Source: an uncultured Clostridia bacterium
GTDB lineage: Bacteria; Bacillota; Clostridia; Oscillospirales; Ruminococcaceae
Reading direction: 5' to 3'
NCBI GenBank assembly: GCA_944386045.1
Contig: CALWZO010000007.1
Location: 1 to 64,000 of the forward strand
DNA: 64,000 nt
Each line of letters begins with the position of its first letter. The first letter of the stretch is position 1. Under the pieces are notes generated by a model. That model made no database searches. It was given only the letters and a program-made list of their open reading frames with translations, and was not told the origin of the DNA. The position numbers and the translations under genes were made by a program. This document shows, in pieces, positions 51,806 to 59,659 of the stretch.

Positions 51806-52375
51806 TAATTTTCCGCATTGAGATAAAAGCCCCGGCCGCCCGGGAAAGATAACCGTTTCTGGAATACACGGCGCAAAACTGCCTTTCAAACGGATTTATA
51901 TCCGTCCTGAAAAACAGCATATCATCACGCTGCCCCTGCCGCACCAGCATATCGCTGACAAGGCAGGCACCCAGGCCCTGTTTTGCCAGCCGGTATGCAG
52001 TTGTCATGGAGGAAACCTCTAATTTTCTGTTTGCAAAATAAGATGTGTCATACCAGTTTCCGTACGCTTTATCGTGCGGTCTTCTATGGCTATATACGGA
52101 ATGACTGCCGGAATTCTGTCAAGAGATAGCGGCGGTGTGTGCAAATGACGCTGTTTTAATATCTCTGATGAATTTAAAGCCAGAGCTGACACCTTCCCCA
52201 CTGCCGTAACCTTTACAGGGTGGGTATTTTTCTCGAATATCCGACAGCCCAGCCTGTCTCCTGCTTTCTTCAAAGCGATACTCAGCGCCGGCTGGGTGAT
52301 AAACAGTTTTCTGGCCGCCTTGGACAAGCTTCCCTGCTTGTAAATTTCCAATATATACCTTTGCGTGTTTTCCAT
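51806..52375 (-). pseudogene. decayed LysR-family regulator
   Basis: 52019-52375 encodes a LysR N-terminus: YILEIYKQGSLSKAARKLFITQPALSIALKKAGDRLG is a standard LysR helix-turn-helix. The frame ends after 118 residues. Just past the stop, 52007 to about 51806 encodes LAKQGLGACLVSDMLV and QFCAVYSRNGYLSRAAGAFI, the normal end of a LysR effector domain. Together about 185 of the usual ~295 residues remain, so roughly 110 from the middle are gone and the halves are out of register. It should not make a working regulator, although the N-terminal fragment might still bind DNA. It divides the esterase gene from the ABC operon. Confidence 0.8.
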
Positions 52376-52480
52376 TTTACACCTATAAATATTTTTTATA
52401 TATTTTTAAAAAACATTAAATTGATTATATTATATCAGAATGATATATTAAAATCAAAAAATATATAAAGGGGCGGTACA

Positions 52481-54229
52481 ATGATTGATGTAAAACGATT
52501 TGACAAAAACATGAGTAAATATCCCCTCAACCCGCAAAACATAAACCAACGTCTTGTAAACGGAGTGTTTGAAGAAGATGTGAATGTAGGCGGACAGGTG
52601 GTAAACACCGGCGGTGCATGCAGGGAGATTGTAGGCGGCGAAAAAATGAGTTTTATCACATACCTTACAGAAAACCTGGAATATGACAGCAACTGCCTGG
52701 TGGTGGCGCCGCCGTCTGACTGTGATGCCCTGGATTTTCTGGAACATTCAGGTATAAAAGATTTCGCTGACAGAAATAAAATATTTCTTCACATACTTAA
52801 ACCTTTCAGTGGCTGGCAACTGGACGGCAAAGGTGCAGAGTATATGAACGCAGTTTATATACAAATTCAGGCCAGGGATTTTTATGTTACCATGCAGGAC
52901 AACATATACGCCCTGGGCATAGGTGACGGCGCAACGGTGGCAACCCAGGCAGTAATGAAGAGCACAAGCGAATGGAGTGGTCTTGTCGCAGTAGGCAACC
53001 TGGACAGCCGTTCTGTCATGCCCAACAGCAGCGTAAGCGCAGGAAGCGGCGGGCGGATAAATGAGCTGGTCATTTCAGGTGAAAAATGCCCGCTGTCTGT
53101 GTGGCTGGCAACAGAAGCGGAAGACCGGGCAGCCTGTATGTTCACAGAATACTGGAAAAAGCAAAACAACTGCCGGGAATTGTGTTTTTCCGGCGAGGGT
53201 GCCGACAAGATATTCGCACCGTCTCCGATAAGTTTTTCCAGCCGGATAAACAGCGAAAACATTGCACAGGTAAGGCTGACGCTGGGTGTAAAGGAATTTT
53301 CCATAAAACTTTTTGAAAAAATGTGGAAATACATAGGCGCCGCACGCAGGCATCGCAGTTTCGGACTGAAAGACCTGAGGTATTACAGAAACCCGGCGGA
53401 CCGGGGTGCTGTGAAAAGAGAAATTGTCCACAAGGGGATAACCCGTATATGGTATGAACTTGTACCGGAAAAGGCAAAAGGTAAGCTTCCGGTAGTTGTA
53501 TGCCTGCACGGCCGCGGAAACAGCGCACAGGCGTTTTTCGATATAAGCGGAATTTATGCCACAGCACAGGAAAGAGGTTTTATCGCTGTTGTACCGCAAG
53601 CCGGCGCTTATCAGCAAAAGCCGCCGCTTGGTATCAAAAATGTTCTTCTGTGGGACTTTCCCGGTACAGACAGTTCAGAATATGACAATATCGGGTTTAT
53701 CAGACGGATGATTGACGATGTCAAAAGCCGTCATGATGTGGACGAAGACAGAATTTTCTGCTGCGGCCAGTCTTCCGGCGGTATGATGAGTGCAAAGCTG
53801 GCGGTATGCTGCCCGGATGTCTTTACTGCCTGTGCCCCGTGGTCAGGCGTGTTTGAGCCGGAAATGGCTGAAGCCTGTTCTTCAAACCCGGCGCCGGTGT
53901 TTATCATGCGCGGCGAAAAGGACATGATGGGAGATTTTAGTCAGCCTTCCCCGTTTCCATTTCAGGCCGGCTACAGCTATATTAAATTTATAAATTACTA
54001 TATAGACAGATACAGCCTCGACCCTTCTCCGCTGGAATATGTAAACGGCATTTATCATTTCTATGAATTTGTAAATAAAGAAAATATACCCATACTGACC
54101 TATGTACAGGTGGCCGATATGCCCCATGCAAATGTGCCGGAACAGACCTGGATAAGTTGGGATGCGTTTTTTTGCCTACTGGTCCGGAAAATACGGAAAT
54201 CTGAAATTCAAAGGCAAGTAAACCGATAA
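52481..54229 (+). CDS. two-part alpha/beta hydrolase (PHB depolymerase-like esterase)
   Basis: A 582-residue cytoplasmic protein. The C-terminal part from ~315 is an alpha/beta hydrolase of the feruloyl esterase/PHB depolymerase type: LHGRGNSA at 342-349 gives the oxyanion hole, and GQSSGG at 429-434 holds the nucleophile Ser431; GEKDMMGD supplies a likely Asp and PHANVPEQ the His. The N-terminal ~310 residues look like a second, degenerate hydrolase fold with GDGATVATQ but no clear catalytic set. There is no signal peptide. The start has AAAGGGG. Divergent from the decayed LysR gene, which probably once controlled it. Confidence 0.78.
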   Translation: MIDVKRFDKNMSKYPLNPQNINQRLVNGVFEEDVNVGGQVVNTGGACREIVGGEKMSFITYLTENLEYDSNCLVVAPPSDCDALDFLEHSGIKDFADRNKIFLHILKPFSGWQLDGKGAEYMNAVYIQIQARDFYVTMQDNIYALGIGDGATVATQAVMKSTSEWSGLVAVGNLDSRSVMPNSSVSAGSGGRINELVISGEKCPLSVWLATEAEDRAACMFTEYWKKQNNCRELCFSGEGADKIFAPSPISFSSRINSENIAQVRLTLGVKEFSIKLFEKMWKYIGAARRHRSFGLKDLRYYRNPADRGAVKREIVHKGITRIWYELVPEKAKGKLPVVVCLHGRGNSAQAFFDISGIYATAQERGFIAVVPQAGAYQQKPPLGIKNVLLWDFPGTDSSEYDNIGFIRRMIDDVKSRHDVDEDRIFCCGQSSGGMMSAKLAVCCPDVFTACAPWSGVFEPEMAEACSSNPAPVFIMRGEKDMMGDFSQPSPFPFQAGYSYIKFINYYIDRYSLDPSPLEYVNGIYHFYEFVNKENIPILTYVQVADMPHANVPEQTWISWDAFFCLLVRKIRKSEIQRQVNR

Positions 54230-54340
54230 AAAGAATAAGTATAATCTGTATAAGAAAAATGTCAAAAAGCTAAAAGACTGAACAGGGAAAATCGCTTGGT
54301 CTTTGCGGCAGTTTGTATATCTTTCAATTTTCAGAAACTT

Positions 54341-54370
54341 AAAAGCCGGAAGAATTGTCTTCCGGCTTTT
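54341..54370. terminator. bidirectional terminator
   Basis: AAAAGCCGGAAGA and its complement with a 4-base loop, between the esterase gene and folT. Confidence 0.9.
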
Positions 54371-54372
54371 TT

Positions 54373-54906
54373 TCAGTTATTTCTTTTCAGATGCTTTTCG
54401 CAGAATTTCATAAGGTTATACAGTATGAAAACATCTATGGGAATAAGAATGACATTTTTAATTATTCTTGTGGCAACCATAAATTTATAGGCGTTTCCGT
54501 ACATAATGGAGAGCCACAACGGGGTTAAAGTAAGGTTGATGCCAAAGGTAACTATCAGTCTTACCGCAATTACCCTGGGCAATGTGATTTTCTTTTTATA
54601 AAAGAAAAGTCCATACAGAAGGCCCACCAGCATTTCATTTACAGTAAAGCCGATAAAAAAGCCGTCAACAGGTTTCAGCATATATTTCACTATATCCGCC
54701 ACACCTCCGGCCAGGCAGGCAAGCAGAGGACCGTACATAAACCCGTTTACCGCATGGGTCAATGAGGTAAAGCTAATACGCAAAAACTGATTTATAACTA
54801 TGGTGAACAAGTCCAGCACCGGACTGAGCGCGCACATAAGGGCAGCTCCGGTGACAGACTTCAATGTTCGCAGCTCTTTGGCCGCGCTCCTCCAATACTC
54901 TTTCAT
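54373..54906 (-). CDS. folT: folate ECF transporter S component
   Basis: A 177-residue membrane protein with about five to six helices matching the folate-type substrate subunit of energy-coupling-factor importers. SVTGAALMCALSPVLDLF, ISFTSLTHAVNGFMYGPLLACLAGGVADIVKY and FFIGFTVNEMLVGLLYG give the family core. It would borrow shared EcfA/EcfT subunits encoded elsewhere. Start has AAGGAG. It is last in a run of five leftward genes. Confidence 0.85.
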   Translation of the reverse strand: MKEYWRSAAKELRTLKSVTGAALMCALSPVLDLFTIVINQFLRISFTSLTHAVNGFMYGPLLACLAGGVADIVKYMLKPVDGFFIGFTVNEMLVGLLYGLFFYKKKITLPRVIAVRLIVTFGINLTLTPLWLSIMYGNAYKFMVATRIIKNVILIPIDVFILYNLMKFCEKHLKRNN

Positions 54907-54918
54907 AACAATCTCCTT

Positions 54919-56208
54919 TTAAGCAAGCACATCCAGCACATCCACAAGGCTTTTACATATATGGTCGCAATATTCACCGCTGTAATCCGGGTGTCTGTCG
55001 TTTACCAGTATGGTTTCAAACCCGCACTGCTTTGCGCCCATCATATCGTCTTCCGGGTTATCCCCTATCATTATACACCTTTCAGGGTTTCCCGCAAGGT
55101 TTCTGGCGTAATCAAAAATTTCCCTGCGGGGCTTGTCGTAGCCAACCACCGCTGATACTATGTAACCGTCAAAATAATCTTTCAGACCCATCCGGACGGC
55201 CATATCTTCCAGTTCCGGAAAGTTGTTTGACAGCAAGTAGTTTTTATATCCTCGGTTTTTAAGTTCTTTCAAAACCTCCAACGCATTATCGTGCAGCCTG
55301 TGATTTTTTGGGTCAACCACATAATTTCTTATCAGCGGCGCTATCTCCTCCGCCTGGCTGCGATCAAGGCCGCTGGCCATATACATTTTTACAAACTCTT
55401 CATTGCAACTTTTCCACCAGCCGTCATCTTTTATCAGATGTCGTGTGTCCCTGTCCGGAAAAGTCCACCAGGGCAGACATTTGCCTTTCAGGTTTTCTAT
55501 TATGGCCCGGTGGGGTATCTTCATATCCGGAAAATGGCTGTCACAAAGAGCCAGCGCACTGTCAATCCATTGGTTATCCGGCTTTGTAAGTGTTCCGTGA
55601 AAATCCCAAAACAAAGCCGGCTTTTCACAAAGTATATTTTCCAGTTCTTCTTTTGTACACATTCTGCTCAGTACCTCCAGCAATGCTTTTTTTGACAGCC
55701 TGTAGGGAATATTCAGCTGTTTTGCCAGTTTTCTTCGGTTGTCTGCCGCGTTCCGGGTACCGGACAGGCCCAGTTCGTACAGGTCGCTATATGTAAAGTT
55801 ATATACATTTACAGTACTTTTTTGAGCCGTTACCCCAGCTTGGGCAAAGCAATCCAGCAAAGTCTGCCTGTCTATCCCCTCTACCCCCAGCAGTCCTTCT
55901 TTGGAAGGGGCGCTTTTGCGGCTTTCCTTGCCTTTTACCGGAGGTATATAAACATTGATTATATCACTCCCGCGGCAGATATTGCTCAGGTAGTTTCTGA
56001 TTTTAAAGCCGGCGGCGTCTGAATCTGTAATCAATATTATTCCGTTTTTTCTGCCCAGGTCCTTCAGCAGGCTTTTTTTCTCCTCATCTGTAAAAACCGA
56101 AAAGCCGTTTACCGGTATTATCAGTCCATCTATTATGCTGTCCAGCTTTATGGCATCGTATTTTCCCTCAACCACCACAATCTGGCTGACCTTTATTTTT
56201 TCCATCAT
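54919..56208 (-). CDS. RNase M5-like Toprim protein fused to a HAD domain
   Basis: A 429-residue fusion. Residues 1 to ~190 match RNase M5: VVVEGKYDA with Glu14, ITDSDAAG with Asp62 and Asp64 (Toprim metal site), KEGLLGVEG, and the DUF4093 tail LGLSGTRNAADNRRKLAKQL. RNase M5 trims 5S rRNA precursor and is normally ~180-190 residues. From ~197 a HAD domain begins at FWDFHGTLTKPDNQW: Asp202 is the nucleophile but the usual second Asp is His204. Later motifs SNNFPELE and IGDNPEDDMMGAKQCG are normal. The gene overlaps holA by 4 bases. The HAD domain could be a phosphatase with altered acid/base residue. Confidence 0.85.
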   Translation of the reverse strand: MMEKIKVSQIVVVEGKYDAIKLDSIIDGLIIPVNGFSVFTDEEKKSLLKDLGRKNGIILITDSDAAGFKIRNYLSNICRGSDIINVYIPPVKGKESRKSAPSKEGLLGVEGIDRQTLLDCFAQAGVTAQKSTVNVYNFTYSDLYELGLSGTRNAADNRRKLAKQLNIPYRLSKKALLEVLSRMCTKEELENILCEKPALFWDFHGTLTKPDNQWIDSALALCDSHFPDMKIPHRAIIENLKGKCLPWWTFPDRDTRHLIKDDGWWKSCNEEFVKMYMASGLDRSQAEEIAPLIRNYVVDPKNHRLHDNALEVLKELKNRGYKNYLLSNNFPELEDMAVRMGLKDYFDGYIVSAVVGYDKPRREIFDYARNLAGNPERCIMIGDNPEDDMMGAKQCGFETILVNDRHPDYSGEYCDHICKSLVDVLDVLA

Positions 56209-57221
56209 CTGTTCCCCTTTGCAATAATCTGGCAGACAAGGACATACAATATCTGTCTGTTGTCGGCAGATGTGGATTTCATGGCAATATCCGCCTGCAA
56301 AAGCAAAAGTATAATCCGGTCAAGGGCCTCCAGGGAAAAGCTTTGGGCATTGCTCATGGCTTTCTGATACCTGTAAGGCTTGCCGCCTTTTTCAAAATCT
56401 TTATGCACCTGGCTGTAACTTATCCTCTTTGACCGTGCAGACTTGCAGCGGTGCATATCCACCAATCCGGAGGTCAGCGCGCCCAGTATGGCCATCTCAT
56501 CCGTCCTCAGGTCAAACAGATTGTTCAGCTTTTCTATGGCTTTAGCCGCCCTTTTGCGGCATATAAGGTCTATCATCTCAAAAACAGAAGCCTCAACAGT
56601 TTTGACCCCTACTTTATTTACTATATCCGCTGCTATTTCCGTATAACCGCAGGCAGCACAGTACTTGTCCACCTCGTTGACCAGCAGCCCCACATCGTTG
56701 CCTGTATTGCCAACAATCTGCGCTGCAAGGTCTTTGGAAAGGGCGGTTGACTGCTTTTTTGCGTGAGATATTATCATATCCTGCAGATACTTTTCATCCA
56801 CAAGTCCTACCTGGAAAAACAAGCCGGCTTTTTTGGCTGTTTCAAACAGTGTTTTATACTTCCGGGCGGCTATCTTTTTATCGTCCTCGTATGTCAGTGC
56901 TACTGCCAGGTGGTTGGCATTGTCGGCCTGAATAAGCCGTGACAATTTCTTTATATCGTCGTCTGAAAAATCAGATATGTCCCCGTCGCCTATAATTACC
57001 AGTCTCTCGCCGAAAAAGCTTGGTGTCTGAAGCAGGTCACCCACCTCGGACCAGTCGATATTTTTTGCCGGAAAGAGAGTGACACTTTCATCGTCTACGC
57101 CGTTTTTTCGGCATATATTTTTAATTACTCTGATATTTTCATCCCTGACAAAGGGGTCTTTGGCAAGGACAAACCAAAGGCTTTTCAGTTCTTTATCAGT
57201 AATTTTATATCCCGTAGCCAA
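56205..57221 (-). CDS. holA: DNA polymerase III subunit delta
   Basis: Clamp-loader delta subunit, 338 residues, which opens the sliding clamp during replication. Recognisable are the N-terminal domain, DGDISDFSDDDIKKL, and the middle and C-terminal helical parts with IVGNTGNDVGLLVNEVDKYCAACG and EASVFEMIDLICRKRAAKAIEKLNNLF, which is typical for HolA. It overlaps comEC upstream by 17 bases and the RNase M5-HAD gene downstream by 4. The comEC-holA order is common in Bacillota. Confidence 0.9.
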   Translation of the reverse strand: MATGYKITDKELKSLWFVLAKDPFVRDENIRVIKNICRKNGVDDESVTLFPAKNIDWSEVGDLLQTPSFFGERLVIIGDGDISDFSDDDIKKLSRLIQADNANHLAVALTYEDDKKIAARKYKTLFETAKKAGLFFQVGLVDEKYLQDMIISHAKKQSTALSKDLAAQIVGNTGNDVGLLVNEVDKYCAACGYTEIAADIVNKVGVKTVEASVFEMIDLICRKRAAKAIEKLNNLFDLRTDEMAILGALTSGLVDMHRCKSARSKRISYSQVHKDFEKGGKPYRYQKAMSNAQSFSLEALDRIILLLLQADIAMKSTSADNRQILYVLVCQIIAKGNR

Positions 57222-59265
57222 AGTTTTTCACATCCCTTACTATAAAACTCTTTCCGCTGCTGCGGTCTATTTTAATGGTCAAAGTATCATACAGCTCCAC
57301 TGCACCCAGATTTTGCACCTGCTCTGTCTGACTTTTCAGCAGCGGATAAAAATAATATATCTTCTGACTGTTGATTATTTCCGGCGCATCGTTTCCGTAG
57401 AAATAATAATCTGTATTTTCTCCTGAAAACTCCGCCTTCTTGTGACTGAAAGAAAATGTGGTGCCGCACACATCAAAAACATATTTCATCGCACCTTTTT
57501 CCACACTTGCTTCCAGTGAAAAATCTTCAAAGTCATAATGTCCGCTTTCAGTTACCGTCAGACTATTCTTACATAGGCCCAGATCTGCCCGCCCGGGATC
57601 TTCCAGGCAGTATATCAGGCCGTCAAATTCTGTAAGATTGTTTTCTGACAATATACTTTCCAGTTTGTTCCGGTCAATATCCTGTGCAAGTATCAGATAA
57701 TTTTTACTGCCGGAAACCACAAAGGAAGTCTCCCTGGAACTGTCAAAGGCTTTCACCGTTACAAAGCGGTTGTCTGCATAATTATAGCACAAAAATGAAA
57801 CCAGCGGAACTGCCCGCAGTAAAATTATCTTTATTTTAGGATTTTTCAGCTGAACGCATACAAAACCAAAGGCAACAACCGTGCACGCTATAATAAATTT
57901 TGCCCTGCTTTCCCCAAGATTTATCATGGCAAAGCCAAAATTGTCCTCTGCCACACGGCTTATATAAAGCAGAATATGTATGCACACCTTGTTGACAAAA
58001 ACCAGCGGAAAATCCAGTACGGCACCGAAAACCGGAATATAACAGATAATAGCTGTAAAAAATGATAAAACGCACACCACCATTATAAACGGTGACCGCA
58101 AAAGGTTGAACACAGGGGCAAGCAATGTGGTATCCATTCCCAAAAGCGCCATTACCGGACTGGTGGCGGCAACAGCGCCGGCGCTGACAAGAAGTCCTGT
58201 AAACAGCTTGTTAAAATTCTTTCCGGCAGCAAACTGCGCGGCGTAAACCACTCCAAAATAAGCGCTGTATGACAGCAGCAGACTGGCATTGACCGCCGAA
58301 TATGGGTTTTGAAGAACTGATACCAACACCACGACTGCCAGCACAGTGAAGCTGTCTGTTTCTATTACAAGACTGCGCCCCAGAAGATAAACTATTATAA
58401 GTGAGCCGGCGCGGATTATAGAAGGAGTAAATCCGGCTATCCCCATAAAAAGCAATACAAATATAGCCGCGGCAATATTTTTCAGCCTTTTGCTTACAGG
58501 CAGAAAGTACATAAGCCGGTTTACCGCCGCCACTATAAAGCCCACATGTAAACCGGACACCACCAGTGCATGGGACAGGCCGGCTGAACGAAATTTATCG
58601 TTTACATCATTGCTCAAAAGACTTTTGTCGCCAAAACCCATGGCGGCCGCAATAGGGGCAGTATCTGTGTCATAAAGCCTTTTCATGTTTTGGGTCAAAC
58701 CGCTTTTGATCTGATAAAACAGACGCCGGAAAGAAAAGGAACTTTCTGATGCCAGGGCAATACTGTCTGCATAAAAATATGCATCTATATTATTTGAATA
58801 ATTGTACCGGTAGTTGGAGGCCGGAGAAAAGCCTTTGAACCTTCCCTGCATGATAACCATATCACCGGGCGAAAGAATATCATCCGTGTACACATTTACA
58901 TTGACCGGCTCAATATCCGTGCCGTTAAAACTGCTGACAGTTACTGTGTAATAGGACGAGGCATAGGATGTATGACTTTCTTTTACAATTCCGTATGCAC
59001 TTCCGCCGTCCAGCTGTTCCAGTGCATATATTTTGTCCCGATGACGGTCCTGGTAGGCGTCAAAATAAAATATTGCCGCAACAACACCGCACAGGGTAAT
59101 AATAAGCGACAGGGTGTATCTGTTTCTTGTGAAGAAATGAAAAACTGTAAAAAACGCAAACAAAGCCAAAGAGCCGTACAAAAGGCTCCTTGGCATTGTT
59201 ACAGCCGTATACATACCGGCCAATATAGAAAAAGATAATACAAACAGCGGCCTGTCACATTTCAT
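57205..59265 (-). CDS. comEC: ComEC/Rec2 family DNA uptake channel protein
   Basis: A 686-residue membrane protein. The N-terminal part has two helices and a soluble DUF4131-like domain. The Competence domain follows, with AAMGFGDKSLLSNDVNDKFRSAGLSHALVVSGLHVGF as its hallmark, then seven to eight helices to ~500. The last ~180 residues take the place of the metallo-beta-lactamase domain, but I do not see its HxHxDH motif, so the nuclease part is degenerate or absent. It would form the inner membrane DNA channel in transformation. It begins 3 bases after the HIT gene. Confidence 0.88.
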   Translation of the reverse strand: MKCDRPLFVLSFSILAGMYTAVTMPRSLLYGSLALFAFFTVFHFFTRNRYTLSLIITLCGVVAAIFYFDAYQDRHRDKIYALEQLDGGSAYGIVKESHTSYASSYYTVTVSSFNGTDIEPVNVNVYTDDILSPGDMVIMQGRFKGFSPASNYRYNYSNNIDAYFYADSIALASESSFSFRRLFYQIKSGLTQNMKRLYDTDTAPIAAAMGFGDKSLLSNDVNDKFRSAGLSHALVVSGLHVGFIVAAVNRLMYFLPVSKRLKNIAAAIFVLLFMGIAGFTPSIIRAGSLIIVYLLGRSLVIETDSFTVLAVVVLVSVLQNPYSAVNASLLLSYSAYFGVVYAAQFAAGKNFNKLFTGLLVSAGAVAATSPVMALLGMDTTLLAPVFNLLRSPFIMVVCVLSFFTAIICYIPVFGAVLDFPLVFVNKVCIHILLYISRVAEDNFGFAMINLGESRAKFIIACTVVAFGFVCVQLKNPKIKIILLRAVPLVSFLCYNYADNRFVTVKAFDSSRETSFVVSGSKNYLILAQDIDRNKLESILSENNLTEFDGLIYCLEDPGRADLGLCKNSLTVTESGHYDFEDFSLEASVEKGAMKYVFDVCGTTFSFSHKKAEFSGENTDYYFYGNDAPEIINSQKIYYFYPLLKSQTEQVQNLGAVELYDTLTIKIDRSSGKSFIVRDVKNFGYGI

Positions 59266-59267
59266 AA

Positions 59268-59606
59268 TCAGCCGGGAGGCCAGGAGAGATTTCTCTGGGC
59301 CAGCATATGAAAATGAATATGGCCTACGGTCTGTCCGCCGTCCTGACCGCAGTTGGCTACAATCCTGTATCCGTTGTCCAGGTGCTCCTGTTTGGCAATT
59401 TCAGCAGCGGCCAAAATCATTTTTCCGGCTATATCACAGTTTTCGGCTGTTATATGTGCCGGGCTGGGTATATGCTGTTTGGGTATTATAATAACATGAA
59501 ACGGGGCCTGGGGTGCTATATCCTTTATCGCCACCAGCTCGTCTGTTTCATACACCACATCAGAAGGAACTTCCCCTTTTATGATGATGCAAAAAAGACA
59601 ATCCAT
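59268..59606 (-). CDS. HIT family protein
   Basis: A 112-residue histidine-triad nucleotide-binding protein. It starts CLFCIIIKGEVPSDVVYETD, includes PFHVIIIPKQHIPS and ends with HIHFHML, the triad that forms a nucleotidyl intermediate. Such Hint-type enzymes hydrolyse phosphoramidates of AMP. The start has AGGAGG. It lies 53 bases after alaS and 3 bases before comEC. Confidence 0.93.
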   Translation of the reverse strand: MDCLFCIIIKGEVPSDVVYETDELVAIKDIAPQAPFHVIIIPKQHIPSPAHITAENCDIAGKMILAAAEIAKQEHLDNGYRIVANCGQDGGQTVGHIHFHMLAQRNLSWPPG

Positions 59607-59659
59607 ATATACCTCCTGTTTGATTTTATTTTTAGGCGGCGTAACACACCGCCTTATAA

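Noticed and set aside
51705-52007. A 101-residue N-terminal extension of the ABC ATPase
   Set aside because: It encodes the end of a decayed LysR protein, and the ATG at 51704 has a proper ribosome site and begins the usual ATPase sequence.
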